Shown: positions 9,896 through 21,642, numbered from the stretch's first letter. The stretch is 64,000 bases of DNA from Winogradskyella vincentii (GCF_020166345.1 NZ_JAIUJS010000001.1:1-64000), one strand, 5' to 3'. Numbers and translations are program-made. Notes: generated from the letters alone by a model not told the origin.

Positions 9896-9933
9896 GACCC
9901 GTTGGTCCAAAATTCAATGGAATAGGCGGTTGC
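9896..9933 (-). pseudogene. Orphan copy of the 3' end of the DUF3467 gene
   Basis: This stretch is an imperfect copy of 9978-10015, the last codons of the neighbouring DUF3467 gene. On the minus strand it would encode QPPIPLNFGPTGQT plus a stop, against QPPIPLNFGPTGQA plus a stop in the gene. The offset is 83 bases, not a multiple of three, so simple readthrough would not reach it in frame. The synonymous differences suggest an old duplication or the remnant of a second DUF3467 gene. Confidence 0.6.
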
Positions 9934-9970
9934 AACATGGAAACCATTTCGGGCAACCTTAATTTTGAAT

Positions 9971-10288
9971 TTATGCCTGACCAGTTGGGCCGAAATTCAA
10001 TGGAATTGGCGGTTGCTCGTAATCCTTGATTTCTCCATGTGCTTTTTCAAATCTTGCCACATTATCACCTAAAGCCTTAACCAAACGTTTCGCATGTTGT
10101 GGTGTTAAGATAATTCTAGACTTAACCTTACTTTTTGGAGAACCAGGCATTATACTAACAAAATCAACCACAAATTCTGAAACAGAATGGTTAATTATTG
10201 CCAAGTTAGAATAAATCCCTTCTGCTACTTTCTCGTCTAGCTCAATATTAATCTGTCCTTTTTTAGGATTCTTTTTTTCGTCTGCCAT
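9971..10288 (-). CDS. DUF3467 family protein
   Basis: A 105-residue soluble protein with no signal or membrane segment. INIELDEKVAEGIYSNLAIINHSVSEFVVDF and the basic LTPQHAKRLVKALGDNV region are typical of DUF3467, a small family common in Bacteroidota whose function is not known. It lies 109 bases after rpoC on the same strand with a terminator-like hairpin between them, so it may be served by its own promoter or by readthrough from the rpo operon. The duplicate of its 3' end lies just downstream. Confidence 0.85.
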   Translation of the reverse strand: MADEKKNPKKGQINIELDEKVAEGIYSNLAIINHSVSEFVVDFVSIMPGSPKSKVKSRIILTPQHAKRLVKALGDNVARFEKAHGEIKDYEQPPIPLNFGPTGQA

Positions 10289-10325
10289 ATCTTAATTATA
10301 TCTATAGTTATTTTATCGTTTATTA

Positions 10326-10360
10326 AAAAGCCTCCAATCTAAAATAGAATGAAGGCTTTT
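10326..10360 (-). terminator. Probable terminator of the rpl-rpoBC operon
   Basis: On the minus strand AAAAGCCT pairs with AGGCTTTT across a 19-base loop and is followed by TTTTTAATA. It lies between rpoC and the DUF3467 gene. A second hairpin (10370-10389) precedes it. Confidence 0.6.
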
Positions 10361-10369
10361 GTATATTAT

Positions 10370-10389
10370 ATTCCTGCCTTCGCAGGAAT
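10370..10389. repeat. Short palindromic dispersed repeat, copy 1
   Basis: ATTCCTGCCTTCGCAGGAAT, an 8-bp stem with a CTTC loop, 8 bases downstream of the rpoC stop. A copy with one difference lies at 23186-23205 in the tRNA cluster. Its form is like short intergenic palindromes that are dispersed in many bacterial genomes. It may add to the rpoC terminator. Confidence 0.6.
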
Positions 10390-10397
10390 CTTAATCA

Positions 10398-13300
10398 CTA
10401 ATTGAAGTTCATTTCTTCTTTAGCTTTCATCATTTCATCAAACTCTTCCTTAGAACCTACAATAATACTCTCGTAATCTCTAACGCCTGTACCTGCTGGT
10501 ATTCTGTGACCAACAATTACATTCTCTTTGAGTCCTTCTAATGTATCAACTTTACCATTTACAGCTGCTTCGTTAAGAACTTTTGTAGTTTCCTGGAACG
10601 ATGCTGCAGATATAAACGACTTAGTCTGTAATGATGCTCTCGTGATACCTTGTAAAATTGGTGTAGCAGTGGCAGGTTGTGCATCTCTAGCCGTTGCAAT
10701 ATTTTTATCCTCTCTTCTTAAGATTGAATTTTCATCTCGCAATTGTCTAACAGTTACAATCTGTCCTGATTTTAAATTCTCAGAATCACCTGCTTCTTCA
10801 ACCACTTTCATTCCGAATATCTTATCATTTTCTTCAATGAAATCTGACTTATGAACTAATTGGTTTTCTAAGAAAATCGTATCACCAGAATCTATAATCT
10901 TAACTTTACGCATCATCTGTCTAACAACAACTTCAAAATGCTTATCGTTAATCTTCACACCTTGTAAACGATATACTTCTTGTACTTCATTTACCAAGTA
11001 TTGTTGTACTGCAGATGGGCCTTTAATATTTAAGATATCATTAGGTGTTACAGAACCATCAGATAATGGCATACCAGCTTTTACATAATCATTCTCCTGT
11101 ACAAGGATTTGATTAGATAATTTAACTAGGTACTTTTTAATCTCTCCTAATTTAGATTCTATAATAATCTCACGGTTTCCACGCTTAATCTTTCCGAATG
11201 ATACAACACCATCAATCTCACTTACAACAGCAGGATTAGATGGATTACGTGCTTCAAACAATTCAGTTACACGAGGAAGACCACCAGTAATATCACCTGC
11301 CTTAGCAGACTTACGTGGTATCTTAACTAAAATCTTACCGATTTCAATCTTATCTCCATCGTCAATCATAATGTGTGCACCTACTGGTAAGTTATAAGAA
11401 CGGATCGTTTCACCTTTAGAATCCTCGATTAATAATGTTGGAATCAACTTCTTATTTCTAGATTCTGAAATAACCTTTTCTTGGAAACCTGTCTGTTCGT
11501 CAATCTCTACTTGATAAGTAACACCTTGTTCGATATTTTCATACTTCACTTTACCAGCAAATTCTGAAATAATTACACCATTGTAAGGATCCCATTGACA
11601 AATTACATCGCCTTTCTTCACTTTCTTACCTGGCTTAACAAATATGTGAGAACCGTAAGGAATATTGTTAGTACTTAAAACAATACCTGTTTTAGCATCA
11701 ACTAATTTCAATTCTGAAGTTCTTGAAATAACCACATCAACGTCATTACCTTCATTATCTTTAGATTTAACTGTCTTTAAATCTTCAATTTCAGCAACTC
11801 CATCAAACTTAACAGTTAATTTATTCTCTTCAGAAATGTTACCTGCAATACCACCTACGTGGAATGTACGTAGCGTAAGCTGTGTACCAGGCTCACCAAT
11901 TGATTGTGCCGCAACAACACCAACAGCTTCGCCTCGTTGTACCATCTTACCTGTTGCAAGATTTCGTCCGTAACATTTAACACAAATACCTTTTTTGGCT
12001 TCACATGTTAATGGTGAACGAACCTCAATTGATTCTATAGCTGAATCTTCAATGCGTTTTGCAATAGCATCACCAATATGGCCACCAGCTTCAACAAGAA
12101 GTTCTTCTGTCATAGGATCAAACACATCATTTAATGATGTTCTACCCACAATTCTTTCTTCAAGTTTTTCAACAACTTCTTCGTTCTTCTTTAATGGAGA
12201 AACTTCAATACCTCTTAACGTACCACAATCTTCTTGATAAACAATTACATCTTGAGATACATCAACCAAACGACGTGTTAAGTAACCAGCATCAGCTGTT
12301 TTAAGAGCGGTATCTGCAAGTCCCTTACGTGCACCGTGAGTAGAGATAAAGTATTCTAAAATTGATAATCCTTCTTTAAAGTTAGAAAGAATTGGATTCT
12401 CAATAATTTCACCACCACCTGCGTTAGATTTTTTAGGTTTTGCCATTAATCCACGCATACCTGTTAACTGACGAATCTGCTCTTTAGATCCACGAGCACC
12501 AGAATCTAACATCATAAATACTGAGTTAAATCCTTGCTGATCTTCACGGATACGCTTCATAGAAAGTTCCGTTAATTCGGCATTAGTAGATGTCCAAATA
12601 TCAATTACCTGATTATAACGCTCATTGTTGGTAATAAGACCCATATTATAGTTGCCCATAATACCATCAACTTGCTTATTAGCAGCGTCAATCATTGTAT
12701 GCTTTTCTTGAGGTATAATAATATCACCTAAACTAAATGATAGTCCGCCTTGGAATGCAAACAGATATCCTAATGTTTTAATTTCATCAAGGAATTCTGC
12801 TGTTTCTGGCACTGACGTTACCTTTAATATACCGTGAATAATATCTCTTAAAGATTTCTTGGTTAATACCTCATTTATATAACCTGCAGCCTCAGGTACT
12901 TTTTCATTAAAAAGTACTCTACCTACTGTGGTCTCAATTATTTGAGTTGTTAATTCACCCTCTTCATTAAAATCCTTAGTTCTTACTTTGATACCAGCAT
13001 TTAAGTCAACCTTCTTCTCATTATAAGCAATAGTTACTTCCTCTGGCGAGTAGAATGTTAAGCCTTCACCTTTAACAGTATAGTCCTTATCTGTTTTACG
13101 TAACTTGGTCATATAATAAAGACCAAGTACCATATCTTGAGAAGGTACCGTTACAGGAGAACCATTAGCTGGATTCAATATATTATGAGACGCTAGCATT
13201 AATAGTTGCGCTTCTAATATTGCCTCTGGCCCTAAAGGTAAATGTACAGCCATCTGATCACCATCGAAATCGGCATTAAATGCAGTACACACTAATGGGT

Positions 13301-14699
13301 GTAACTGAATTGCCTTTCCTTCGATAAGCTTTGGCTGGAATGCTTGTATACCAAGTCTGTGTAATGTAGGAGCACGGTTCAGTAATACTGGATGTCCCTT
13401 AAGAACATTTTCTAAGATATCCCAAACTACAGGCTCTTTTCTATCTATAATTTTCTTTGCAGATTTTACAGTTTTTACAATACCTCTTTCAATTAATTTT
13501 CTAATGATGAAAGGCTTGTATAATTCTGCTGCCATATTCTTTGGCAATCCACATTCAAATAATTTTAATTCTGGTCCTACAACAATAACCGAACGTGCAG
13601 AATAATCAACACGCTTACCCAATAAGTTTTGACGGAAACGTCCTTGCTTACCTTTAAGCGAATCTGATAATGATTTTAATGGTCTATTAGAATCCGTTTT
13701 TACTGCTGATGACTTACGTGTGTTATCAAATAACGAATCAACAGATTCTTGCAACATACGCTTTTCATTACGTAAGATTACCTCTGGTGCTTTAATCTCT
13801 ACAAGTCTCTTAAGACGATTGTTACGGATTATCACACGACGGTAAAGATCATTTAAATCTGAGGTCGCAAAACGACCACCATCTAGAGGAACTAAAGGTC
13901 TTAATTCTGGTGGAATTACAGGCACAGCCTTCATAATCATCCACTCTGGTCTGTTCTCTCTGTTTTTATTTGAATCTCTAAAAGCTTCAACAACTTGCAA
14001 ACGTTTTAAAGCTTCAGTTTTACGTTGCTTAGACGTTTCGTTGTTAGCCTTATGTCTTAAATCGTATGATAATTCATCTAAGTCAATTCTTGCTAATAAA
14101 TCAATAAGGCACTCTGCACCCATCTTAGCAATAAATTTGTTTGGATCTGAATCTTCTAAATATTGGTTTTCTTGCGGAAGGGTTTCTAGAATATTTAAAT
14201 ACTCTTCTTCTGTTAAGAAATCCATTTTTTGTACTGGCTCACCTTCAGCATTTACAGCAGTACCTGGTTGAATAACCACGTAACGCTCGTAATAGATTAT
14301 CATATCTAATTTCTTAGACGGTAATCCTAAAAGGTATCCAATTTTATTTGGTAAAGAACGGAAGTACCAGATGTGCGCAACAGGTACCACAAGGTTTATG
14401 TGTCCTACTCTATCTCTACGCACTTTCTTTTCAGTAACTTCTACACCACAACGGTCACAAACAATACCCTTGTAACGTATTCTTTTATATTTACCACAAG
14501 CACACTCATAATCCTTTACAGGACCAAAAATACGCTCACAGAACAAACCATCACGTTCTGGTTTGTGAGTTCGATAATTAATAGTTTCTGGCTTTAATAC
14601 CTCACCACGAGATGCTGCTAAAACAGACTCAGGTGATGCTAAACCAATAGAAATTTTGTTAAACTTCTGTACTGTATTCTTATCTTGTTTTCTTGCCAT
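10398..14699 (-). CDS. rpoC: DNA-directed RNA polymerase subunit beta'
   Basis: 1433 residues, a full-length beta' subunit. The N-terminal zinc finger is seen in [19 protein letters not shown] (about residues 66-86), the catalytic metal-binding loop in [15 protein letters not shown], and the second zinc site in [13 protein letters not shown]. It follows rpoB by 64 bases and is its partner in the polymerase core. A perfect 13-bp hairpin lies in the gap before it. ATG start [16 protein letters not shown], with an A-rich leader and no Shine-Dalgarno sequence. Confidence 0.98.
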   Translation of the reverse strand: MARKQDKNTVQKFNKISIGLASPESVLAASRGEVLKPETINYRTHKPERDGLFCERIFGPVKDYECACGKYKRIRYKGIVCDRCGVEVTEKKVRRDRVGHINLVVPVAHIWYFRSLPNKIGYLLGLPSKKLDMIIYYERYVVIQPGTAVNAEGEPVQKMDFLTEEEYLNILETLPQENQYLEDSDPNKFIAKMGAECLIDLLARIDLDELSYDLRHKANNETSKQRKTEALKRLQVVEAFRDSNKNRENRPEWMIMKAVPVIPPELRPLVPLDGGRFATSDLNDLYRRVIIRNNRLKRLVEIKAPEVILRNEKRMLQESVDSLFDNTRKSSAVKTDSNRPLKSLSDSLKGKQGRFRQNLLGKRVDYSARSVIVVGPELKLFECGLPKNMAAELYKPFIIRKLIERGIVKTVKSAKKIIDRKEPVVWDILENVLKGHPVLLNRAPTLHRLGIQAFQPKLIEGKAIQLHPLVCTAFNADFDGDQMAVHLPLGPEAILEAQLLMLASHNILNPANGSPVTVPSQDMVLGLYYMTKLRKTDKDYTVKGEGLTFYSPEEVTIAYNEKKVDLNAGIKVRTKDFNEEGELTTQIIETTVGRVLFNEKVPEAAGYINEVLTKKSLRDIIHGILKVTSVPETAEFLDEIKTLGYLFAFQGGLSFSLGDIIIPQEKHTMIDAANKQVDGIMGNYNMGLITNNERYNQVIDIWTSTNAELTELSMKRIREDQQGFNSVFMMLDSGARGSKEQIRQLTGMRGLMAKPKKSNAGGGEIIENPILSNFKEGLSILEYFISTHGARKGLADTALKTADAGYLTRRLVDVSQDVIVYQEDCGTLRGIEVSPLKKNEEVVEKLEERIVGRTSLNDVFDPMTEELLVEAGGHIGDAIAKRIEDSAIESIEVRSPLTCEAKKGICVKCYGRNLATGKMVQRGEAVGVVAAQSIGEPGTQLTLRTFHVGGIAGNISEENKLTVKFDGVAEIEDLKTVKSKDNEGNDVDVVISRTSELKLVDAKTGIVLSTNNIPYGSHIFVKPGKKVKKGDVICQWDPYNGVIISEFAGKVKYENIEQGVTYQVEIDEQTGFQEKVISESRNKKLIPTLLIEDSKGETIRSYNLPVGAHIMIDDGDKIEIGKILVKIPRKSAKAGDITGGLPRVTELFEARNPSNPAVVSEIDGVVSFGKIKRGNREIIIESKLGEIKKYLVKLSNQILVQENDYVKAGMPLSDGSVTPNDILNIKGPSAVQQYLVNEVQEVYRLQGVKINDKHFEVVVRQMMRKVKIIDSGDTIFLENQLVHKSDFIEENDKIFGMKVVEEAGDSENLKSGQIVTVRQLRDENSILRREDKNIATARDAQPATATPILQGITRASLQTKSFISAASFQETTKVLNEAAVNGKVDTLEGLKENVIVGHRIPAGTGVRDYESIIVGSKEEFDEMMKAKEEMNFN

Positions 14700-14721
14700 T
14701 TTTATTTATGGTATTCAGCAC

Positions 14722-14752
14722 ATAACTTCAGTCTTTTTCAGACTGAAGTTAT
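14722..14752 (-). promoter_or_regulatory. Intercistronic hairpin between rpoB and rpoC
   Basis: ATAACTTCAGTCT and its exact complement AGACTGAAGTTAT form a 13-bp stem with a five-base loop. It is not followed by a T-run, so it looks more like an RNA processing or stability element than a terminator. Confidence 0.55.
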
Positions 14753-14763
14753 ACACCTAAGTT

Positions 14764-17700
14764 TTACTCTTCTAATCTAATATCTAATCCTAATCCTTTC
14801 AATTCGTGCATAAGTACGTTGAAAGATTCTGGTAGTCCTGGTTCTGGCATTGGCTCACCCTTAACGATTGCCTCGTAAGTTTTTGCTCTACCTATAACGT
14901 CATCTGATTTAACAGTTAAGATTTCACGTAAAGTACTAGATGCTCCATAAGCTTCAAGTGCCCATACTTCCATCTCACCAAAACGCTGACCACCAAACTG
15001 TGCTTTACCACCTAATGGCTGTTGTGTAATTAATGAGTATGGTCCGATTGAACGTGCGTGCATCTTATCATCAATCATGTGACCTAACTTTATCATATAA
15101 ATCACACCAACTGTTGCTGCCTGGTCAAATCTTTCTCCAGTACCACCATCATAAAGATGTGTGTGCCCGAATCTAGGTACACCAGCTTCATCAGTAAATT
15201 CATTTATCTGATCTAAAGTTGCACCATCAAAAATTGGAGTCGCATATTTACGACCTAAGTTTTGACCTGCCCAACCTAATACCGTTTCATAAATCTGACC
15301 GATATTCATACGAGAAGGTACACCAAGTGGATTCAATACAATATCAACAGGAGTTCCATCTTCTAAGAAAGGCATATCTTCCTGACGTACAATACGCGCA
15401 ACAATACCTTTGTTTCCGTGACGACCTGCCATCTTATCACCAACTTTAAGTTTACGCTTTTTAGCAATGTAAACTTTAGCCAGTTTAATAATACCTGAAG
15501 GTAATTCGTCACCAACAGAAATTGTAAACTTCTCGCGTCTCAATGATCCCTGAAGGTCATTTTCCTTAATCTTATAATTGTGGATTAAATCAGCTACCAA
15601 TTCATTTGTATGGTTATCAGTAGTCCACTTACCAGAAGTTAAATGCGTATAATCATCAACGGCATTTAACATTTTTAAAGTGTACTTCTTACCTTTTGGA
15701 ATGATTTCTTCTCCAAGATCATTATAAATACCTTGAGCTGTTTTACCATTCACAATTGCAAATAGTTTTTCAACCAAAACATTTTTAAGATCATCAAATC
15801 TGTTATCGTAAGCGTCTTCTAACTTCTCGATATCTTCTTTATCTTGAGCTCTCTTACGCTTATCTTTTACCGCTCTCGCGAATAACTTCTTATCTATTAC
15901 AACACCATTTAATGATGGAGAAGCTTTAAGAGAAGCATCCTTAACATCACCAGCTTTATCACCAAAGATTGCTCTTAATAGTTTCTCTTCTGGTGTTGGG
16001 TCAGATTCTCCTTTCGGTGTAATCTTACCAATTAAAATATCACCTGGCCTAATTTCAGCACCAATACGAATCATACCATTTTCATCAAGGTCTTTTGTCG
16101 CCTCTTCTGAAACATTTGGTATGTCGTTTGTAAGTTCCTCGTTACCTAATTTAGTATCTCTAACTTCTAATGAATATTCATCAATATGAATTGAAGTAAA
16201 GATATCATCACGAACAACTTTTTCTGAAATTACAATTGCATCCTCGAAGTTATATCCTTTCCAAGGCATGAAGGCTACCTTCATATTTCTACCTAAAGCA
16301 AGTTCTCCATTTTGAGTTGCATAACCCTCACAAAGTACTTGACCTTTAGTTACTTTATCACCTTTCTGAACGATAGGTTTTAAGTTTATTGAAGTTCCCT
16401 GATTAGTTTTTCTGAATTTTACTAATGGGTATTCTTTGACATCGCTATCAAAGCTTACCATAGCTTCTTCTTCAGTACGCTTGTATTTAATTACAATCTT
16501 ATCTGCATCTACATATTCAACAACTCCATCTCCTTCAGCATTTATTAATACTCTTGAATCTGATGCTACTTGACGTTCTAATCCGGTACCAACAATTGGT
16601 GATTCAGGACGTAATAATGGTACAGCCTGACGCATCATGTTAGATCCCATCAATGCACGGTTTGCATCATCATGCTCCAAGAAAGGAATCAAAGAAGCCG
16701 AAATTGAAGCGATTTGATTAGGTGCAACATCTGTGTAATTAACATTCATTGGGTCAATCACTGGGAAATCACCTTCTTGACGTGCAATTACTTTATCATG
16801 TTGAATCTTACCTTTTCCATCTACTTCTACAGTTGCCTGAGCGATCATTTGCTCTTCCTCTTCCTCTGCACTCAAATATGTTGGTGCATTTTTAATATCA
16901 ACAACCCCTTTTTCAACTTTTCTGTATGGTGTCTCAATGAATCCCATTGAATTTACCTTAGCAAATACCGAAAGTGAAGAAATCAAACCAATGTTTGGTC
17001 CTTCTGGTGTTTCAATTGGACATAATCGTCCGTAATGCGTGTAATGAACATCACGAACCTCGAAACCAGCTCTTTCTCTAGATAGACCACCAGGTCCTAA
17101 TGCTGATAAACGACGTTTGTGAGTAATCTCTGCTAATGGGTTAGTTTGATCCATAAACTGAGATAACTGGTTTGTACCAAAGAATGAATTAATTACAGAA
17201 GACAATGTCTTAGCATTAATCAAATCGATTGGAGTAAACACTTCGTTATCACGAACATTCATTCTTTCACGAATCGTACGTGCCATTCTTGCTAAACCAA
17301 CACCAAATTGAGATGATAATTGCTCACCTACTGTACGTACACGACGGTTAGATAAGTGATCGATATCATCAATCTCTGCTTTAGAGTTAATTAGCTCAAT
17401 TAAATATTTTATAATGGTAATAATATCTTCTTTGGTAAGTACTTGCTTATCCATTCCGATATCTAAACCTAATTTCTTATTCATTCTGTAACGACCTACT
17501 TCACCTAAAGAGTAACGTTGATCAGAGAAGAATAATTTGTCAATTATACCACGTGCAGTTTCCTCATCTGGCGGTTCTGCATTACGTAACTGACGGTAAA
17601 TGTGCTCAACAGCTTCTTTTTCAGAGTTTGTTGGGTCTTTTTGTAATGTATTATGAATAATTGCGTAATCTCCTTGTTGCGCACTTTCTTTGTGTAAAAG

Positions 17701-18576
17701 AATTGTTTTTACTTGAGCCTCAAGAATTTCTTCAATATTTTCTTTATCTACTATAGTGTCACGGTCTAATACAATCTCGTTACGTTCAATAGATACAACT
17801 TCACCTGTATCCTCATCAACGAAATCCTCGTGCCATGTATTAAGAACACGTGCTGCAAGTTTACGACCTATAACTTTCTTTAATCCAGATTTAGAAACTT
17901 TTACCTCTTCTGCTAGATCAAATATTTCTAAAATATCTTTATCGCGTTCAAAACCAATTGCACGGAATAATGTTGTAACAGGCAACTTTTTCTTTCTGTC
18001 AATGTAAGCATACATTACACTATTGATATCTGTAGCGAATTCTATCCAAGACCCTTTAAAAGGAATTACTCTTGCAGAATATAACTTTGTACCATTAGCA
18101 TGAAATGATTGACTAAAGAAAACACCAGGTGAACGGTGTAACTGAGATACAACTACACGCTCAGCACCATTGATACAAAAAGTACCACTTGGAGTCATGT
18201 AAGGAATAGTACCTAAATATACATCCTGTACAATAGTTTCGAAATCTTCGTGCTCTGGATCTGTACAATATAATTTCAATCTTGCTTTTAAAGGCACACT
18301 GTATGTTAATCCTCTTTCAATACATTCTTCGATAGTATATCGAGGTGGATCAATAAAGTAATCTAAAAATTCTAAGACGAATTGATTACGTGTGTCTGTA
18401 ATTGGGAAGTTCTCCATGAAGGTATTGTACAACCCTTCGTTTCCTCTTTCTTCTGACTTTGTTTCTAATTGGAAAAAATCCTGGAAGGATTTAATTTGGA
18501 TATCCAAAAAGTCTGGGTAATCTGTTCTATTTACAATAGAAGAGAAATTAATTCTTTCAGCCTTTTTTGCTAACAT
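14764..18576 (-). CDS. rpoB: DNA-directed RNA polymerase subunit beta
   Basis: 1270 residues, full length. The rifampicin-binding region reads [28 protein letters not shown] in two overlapping segments and keeps the residues equivalent to E. coli D516, H526 and S531, so the sequence predicts a rifampicin-sensitive enzyme. [13 protein letters not shown] and the C-terminal [19 protein letters not shown] are also present. It lies between rplL and rpoC in the classic order, with an 11-bp-stem hairpin in the 123-base gap before it. ATG start [13 protein letters not shown]. Confidence 0.98.
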   Translation of the reverse strand: MLAKKAERINFSSIVNRTDYPDFLDIQIKSFQDFFQLETKSEERGNEGLYNTFMENFPITDTRNQFVLEFLDYFIDPPRYTIEECIERGLTYSVPLKARLKLYCTDPEHEDFETIVQDVYLGTIPYMTPSGTFCINGAERVVVSQLHRSPGVFFSQSFHANGTKLYSARVIPFKGSWIEFATDINSVMYAYIDRKKKLPVTTLFRAIGFERDKDILEIFDLAEEVKVSKSGLKKVIGRKLAARVLNTWHEDFVDEDTGEVVSIERNEIVLDRDTIVDKENIEEILEAQVKTILLHKESAQQGDYAIIHNTLQKDPTNSEKEAVEHIYRQLRNAEPPDEETARGIIDKLFFSDQRYSLGEVGRYRMNKKLGLDIGMDKQVLTKEDIITIIKYLIELINSKAEIDDIDHLSNRRVRTVGEQLSSQFGVGLARMARTIRERMNVRDNEVFTPIDLINAKTLSSVINSFFGTNQLSQFMDQTNPLAEITHKRRLSALGPGGLSRERAGFEVRDVHYTHYGRLCPIETPEGPNIGLISSLSVFAKVNSMGFIETPYRKVEKGVVDIKNAPTYLSAEEEEEQMIAQATVEVDGKGKIQHDKVIARQEGDFPVIDPMNVNYTDVAPNQIASISASLIPFLEHDDANRALMGSNMMRQAVPLLRPESPIVGTGLERQVASDSRVLINAEGDGVVEYVDADKIVIKYKRTEEEAMVSFDSDVKEYPLVKFRKTNQGTSINLKPIVQKGDKVTKGQVLCEGYATQNGELALGRNMKVAFMPWKGYNFEDAIVISEKVVRDDIFTSIHIDEYSLEVRDTKLGNEELTNDIPNVSEEATKDLDENGMIRIGAEIRPGDILIGKITPKGESDPTPEEKLLRAIFGDKAGDVKDASLKASPSLNGVVIDKKLFARAVKDKRKRAQDKEDIEKLEDAYDNRFDDLKNVLVEKLFAIVNGKTAQGIYNDLGEEIIPKGKKYTLKMLNAVDDYTHLTSGKWTTDNHTNELVADLIHNYKIKENDLQGSLRREKFTISVGDELPSGIIKLAKVYIAKKRKLKVGDKMAGRHGNKGIVARIVRQEDMPFLEDGTPVDIVLNPLGVPSRMNIGQIYETVLGWAGQNLGRKYATPIFDGATLDQINEFTDEAGVPRFGHTHLYDGGTGERFDQAATVGVIYMIKLGHMIDDKMHARSIGPYSLITQQPLGGKAQFGGQRFGEMEVWALEAYGASSTLREILTVKSDDVIGRAKTYEAIVKGEPMPEPGLPESFNVLMHELKGLGLDIRLEE

Positions 18577-18640
18577 TGATGAACGAGATTTTTATTAAAT
18601 AAAAACTAAAATATGTGCATATCCTTTATATACACAAAAG

Positions 18641-18676
18641 GGTTTAGGTCTTAGAGGGCAACTCCAGACCTAAACC
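18641..18676 (-). promoter_or_regulatory. Hairpin between rplL and rpoB, possible attenuator
   Basis: GGTTTAGGTCT pairs perfectly with AGACCTAAACC around a 14-base loop, in the gap between rplL and rpoB. E. coli has an attenuator and an RNase III site at the same place in its operon; whether this one works the same way is inference. On the minus strand it is followed by CTTTTG only, so it would be a weak terminator. Confidence 0.6.
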
Positions 18677-18699
18677 ATATGTTGTAGGTTAAGGTGAGC

Positions 18700-19080
18700 T
18701 TACTTAAGCTCAACCTCAGCTCCTGCTTCTTCTAAAGAAGATTTTAAGCCTTCTGCTTCGTCTTTAGAAACAGCTTCTTTAATTGTACTTGGTGCATCGT
18801 CAACTAAACCTTTAGCGTCTTTTAAACCTAAACCAGTTAATTCCTTAACTAATTTAACTACTGCCAATTTAGAACCACCAGCTGCTTTTAATATTACGTC
18901 GAATTCAGTTTGCTCTTCAGCAGCGTCACCACCACCTGCAGCACCACCACCAGCAGCAACTGCAACTGCAGCAGCAGCAGGCTCGATACCATACTCTTCT
19001 TTTAATATTGTAGCTAATTCGTTAACTTCTTTTACAGTTAAATTAACTAATTGTTCTGCGAAATCTTTTAAATCTGCCAT
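18700..19080 (-). CDS. rplL: 50S ribosomal protein L7/L12
   Basis: 126 residues. It has the N-terminal dimerisation helix region ([24 protein letters not shown]), an Ala/Gly-rich hinge ([16 protein letters not shown]) and the C-terminal domain that recruits translation factors ([35 protein letters not shown], read in parts). It forms the ribosomal stalk with L10, whose gene is 52 bases upstream. Confidence 0.98.
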   Translation of the reverse strand: MADLKDFAEQLVNLTVKEVNELATILKEEYGIEPAAAAVAVAAGGGAAGGGDAAEEQTEFDVILKAAGGSKLAVVKLVKELTGLGLKDAKGLVDDAPSTIKEAVSKDEAEGLKSSLEEAGAEVELK

Positions 19081-19132
19081 TTTTCTATTGTTTAATGTGT
19101 GTGTTTTTTATATAATTTTTGTGTGTTCTTTT

Positions 19133-19654
19133 TTAACCTTCTCTTTCAGATAGGGTTTTTACTATACCAGCGATAGTTCCTCCACTAGACTTAAGTGCTG
19201 AAATAACATTTTTAGCAGGAGATTGTAACAATGTAACGATCTCGCCAATTAATTCTTCACGCGACTTAATGTCTACTAATGTGTCTAGTAAATCATCACC
19301 AATATAAATTGCTTCTTCAATGAAAGCACCTTTTAATAAAGGCTTCTCAGATTTCTTACGAAATGCCTTGATAACCTTTGCTGGTGCATTACCAGCTTCT
19401 GAATACATTACAGAGGTATTTCCTTTTAAAGTTGTTGGTAATTCACCAAAATCTTTATCAGAGGCCTCCATAGCCTTTTCTAGTAATGTATTCTTTACTA
19501 CAGCTAGTTTTACATTTGATTTAAAACAAGCTCTTCTTAAGTTTGAAGTTGTTGCTGCATCCAATCCAGAAATATCAGTTAAATAGATATTTGTGTTTTC
19601 AGCTAATTGAGCAGTCAACTCATCAATTACTTGGGATTTTTCTTCTCTTGTCAT
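19133..19654 (-). CDS. rplJ: 50S ribosomal protein L10
   Basis: 173 residues, MTREEKSQVIDELTAQL start, with the family motif KNTLLEKA and a C-terminal helix for L7/L12 binding. It anchors the stalk to 23S rRNA. It lies between rplA and rplL in the operon. In other bacteria L10 bound to L12 represses its own operon through a leader; here the gap before it is only 19 bases, so any such site would have to lie within rplA. Confidence 0.97.
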   Translation of the reverse strand: MTREEKSQVIDELTAQLAENTNIYLTDISGLDAATTSNLRRACFKSNVKLAVVKNTLLEKAMEASDKDFGELPTTLKGNTSVMYSEAGNAPAKVIKAFRKKSEKPLLKGAFIEEAIYIGDDLLDTLVDIKSREELIGEIVTLLQSPAKNVISALKSSGGTIAGIVKTLSEREG

Positions 19655-19673
19655 AATATTCTAAGTTTAACTA

Positions 19674-20363
19674 CTATCCTATTTTTGTATCAATTGCTAT
19701 ACTTGGACTCATAGTACTTGACATGTAAATACTCTTCATGTAAGTACCTTTTGATGCTGTTGGTTTTAACTTCATTAAAGTTGTTAAAAGTTCATTTGCA
19801 TTACCTACCAATTTTTCAGCACTAAAAGATGCCTTTCCAATTGGAGCATGTACAATTCCTGTTTTATCAACTTTGAAATCAATCTTACCAGCTTTAACTT
19901 CACTTACAGCTTTAGCTACGTCCATAGTAACCGTACCTGTTTTTGGATTTGGCATAAGACCTCTTGGTCCTAATACTCTACCTAATGGTCCTAACTTACC
20001 CATAATGCTTGGCATTGTAACGATAACGTCAACATCTGTCCAACCATCTTTTATTTTTTGTAAGTATTCATCTAACCCAACATAATCAGCACCAGCCTCT
20101 TTAGCTTCTGCTTCTTTATCTGGAGTTACTAATGCAAGAACCTTCATATCTTTACCTGTACCATGTGGTAAAGAAACCACGCCACGTACCATTTGATTGG
20201 CTTTACGTGGATCCACACCTAATCTTACTGCTAAATCTACTGAAGCATCAAACTTTGTGTATGTAATTTCTTTAAGTAAAGCTGAAGCTTCTTCTAAAGA
20301 GTAAAGTTTGTTCTTATCAACCTTTGCTCTCGCTTCTTTTTGCTTTTTTGTTAATCTTGCCAT
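19674..20363 (-). CDS. rplA: 50S ribosomal protein L1
   Basis: 229 residues from ATG at 20363 ([15 protein letters not shown]). A longer frame begins nine codons upstream (MRLQTKIFE) but would overlap rplK and lacks family support. [15 protein letters not shown] and [14 protein letters not shown] are typical. L1 binds 23S rRNA at the stalk by the E site, and in many bacteria it represses the rplKA mRNA. The rplK stop lies 10 bases upstream, so the two are likely translationally coupled. Confidence 0.97.
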   Translation of the reverse strand: MARLTKKQKEARAKVDKNKLYSLEEASALLKEITYTKFDASVDLAVRLGVDPRKANQMVRGVVSLPHGTGKDMKVLALVTPDKEAEAKEAGADYVGLDEYLQKIKDGWTDVDVIVTMPSIMGKLGPLGRVLGPRGLMPNPKTGTVTMDVAKAVSEVKAGKIDFKVDKTGIVHAPIGKASFSAEKLVGNANELLTTLMKLKPTASKGTYMKSIYMSSTMSPSIAIDTKIG

Positions 20364-20373
20364 TTCAAAAATT

Positions 20374-20814
20374 TTAGTTTGGAGCCTCACCTCCTTTAAC
20401 AGTGATTCCCATAGATCTAGCTGTACCAGCTACCATCTTCATTGCCGAACCGATTTCGAAGGCATTTAAATCTACCATCTTATCTTCTGCAATAGCTCTA
20501 ACTTGATCCCAAGTTACTTTTGCTACTTTACGTCGGTTTGGTTCTCCAGATCCTTTCTTTACTTTGGCCGCTTCTAATAATTGTACTGCAGCTGGTGGTG
20601 TCTTGATTACAAATTCAAATGATTTGTCTTTGTAAACAGAAATGACCACAGGTAAAACTTTACCCGGTTTATCTTGGGTTCTAGCATTAAACTGCTTACA
20701 GAACTCCATGATATTAACTCCAGCAGCACCTAAAGCGGGTCCAACCGGTGGCGATGGATTCGCAGCACCTCCCCGAACTTGTAGCTTAACTACTTTGTCT
20801 AATTCTTTTGCCAT
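20374..20814 (-). CDS. rplK: 50S ribosomal protein L11
   Basis: 146 residues from ATG at 20814 ([16 protein letters not shown]); the frame is open 13 codons further but these are not conserved. [24 protein letters not shown] is the conserved N-terminal domain and the C-terminal part ends in GSARSMGI-like sequence ([13 protein letters not shown]). It sits at the thiostrepton-binding GTPase centre. The leader holds a 12-bp imperfect stem-loop just upstream. Confidence 0.97.
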   Translation of the reverse strand: MAKELDKVVKLQVRGGAANPSPPVGPALGAAGVNIMEFCKQFNARTQDKPGKVLPVVISVYKDKSFEFVIKTPPAAVQLLEAAKVKKGSGEPNRRKVAKVTWDQVRAIAEDKMVDLNAFEIGSAMKMVAGTARSMGITVKGGEAPN

Positions 20815-20829
20815 TTTTAAATGTTTAGT

Positions 20830-20863
20830 GCGCTTAATCTTAATTGGAAGCAAGATTTAACGC
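20830..20863 (-). promoter_or_regulatory. Stem-loop in the rplK leader, possible L1 regulatory site
   Basis: On the minus strand GCGTTAAATCTT (20863-20852) pairs with AAGATTAAGCGC (20841-20830) with two non-pairing positions, and the loop is ten bases. It ends 15 bases before the rplK start. L1 autoregulates rplKA through a leader structure in other bacteria, and this is the natural candidate. It is inference, since I did not match it to the 23S binding site. Confidence 0.4.
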
Positions 20864-20883
20864 TATCTTTATTGTAACAATTA

Positions 20884-21429
20884 TTATAACTTTTCTACTT
20901 GCATATAGCTTAATTCCAATGGTGTTTTTCTACCAAAAATCTTTACCATTACCTCAAGCTTACGCTTTTCTTCATTAATCTTTTCGATTGTACCATCAAA
21001 TCCATTGAAAGGACCATCGATTACTTTTACAGTTTCACCTTTTGTAAATGGAATTGCAACTAATGCATCTGCTTCTATAGCTAACTCATCTACTTTACCT
21101 AACATTCTGTTAACTTCAGATTGTCTTAATGGAACAGGATCTCCACCCTTAGTTTCTCCTAAAAACCCGATTACATTTGTAATGGATTTAATAATATGAG
21201 GAATTTCACCACTTAGGTTAGCTTGGATCATAATGTAACCTGGAAAATAAACTTTTTCTTTGTTTATTTTTTTCCCGTTACGAATCTGAATTACTTTTTC
21301 CGTTGGTACTAAAACCTGATCAACATAATCCTCTAAACCTAATCTAGAAATTTCATTTTCTATATAGGTCTTGATTTTATTTTCTTGACCGCTTACAGCT
21401 CTAACAACATACCATTTTTTCTCTGACAT
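20884..21429 (-). CDS. nusG: Transcription termination/antitermination factor NusG
   Basis: 181 residues. The N-terminal NGN domain (KKWYVVRAVSGQENKIKTYIENEI region) and the C-terminal KOW domain (GETVKVIDGPFNGFDGTIEKIN) are both complete. It links RNA polymerase with Rho or the ribosome. It lies directly after secE (18 bases), as in most bacteria. Confidence 0.97.
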   Translation of the reverse strand: MSEKKWYVVRAVSGQENKIKTYIENEISRLGLEDYVDQVLVPTEKVIQIRNGKKINKEKVYFPGYIMIQANLSGEIPHIIKSITNVIGFLGETKGGDPVPLRQSEVNRMLGKVDELAIEADALVAIPFTKGETVKVIDGPFNGFDGTIEKINEEKRKLEVMVKIFGRKTPLELSYMQVEKL

Positions 21430-21447
21430 TTTCTTAGTGTATAATTG

Positions 21448-21642
21448 TTAGTTTATAAATTGAAAATATGCCTTTACTGCTCTACTAAAAACAGTATCTA
21501 CACCCCAAATAGCTAATGAAAAAATAATAGAAAACACAGCTACTAAAACTGTTAATCTTTGAGCTTCAGGCCAAGGTGTCCAAGACACATTATTCTTTAA
21601 TTCCTCAAATGATTCTTTTATATATGTTATTATTCCTGTCAT
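21448..21642 (-). CDS. secE: Preprotein translocase subunit SecE
   Basis: 64 residues with the amphipathic helix ESFEELKNNVSWTPWPEAQRL and one membrane helix (TVLVAVFSIIFSLAIWGVD). This is the short single-spanning form of SecE. It lies between tRNA-Trp and nusG, the standard context. Confidence 0.95.
   Translation of the reverse strand: MTGIITYIKESFEELKNNVSWTPWPEAQRLTVLVAVFSIIFSLAIWGVDTVFSRAVKAYFQFIN

Noticed and set aside
10528-18007. Several 60-110 codon plus-strand frames inside rpoB and rpoC
   Set aside because: They lie antisense to essential, well-conserved genes and have no domain or promoter support.
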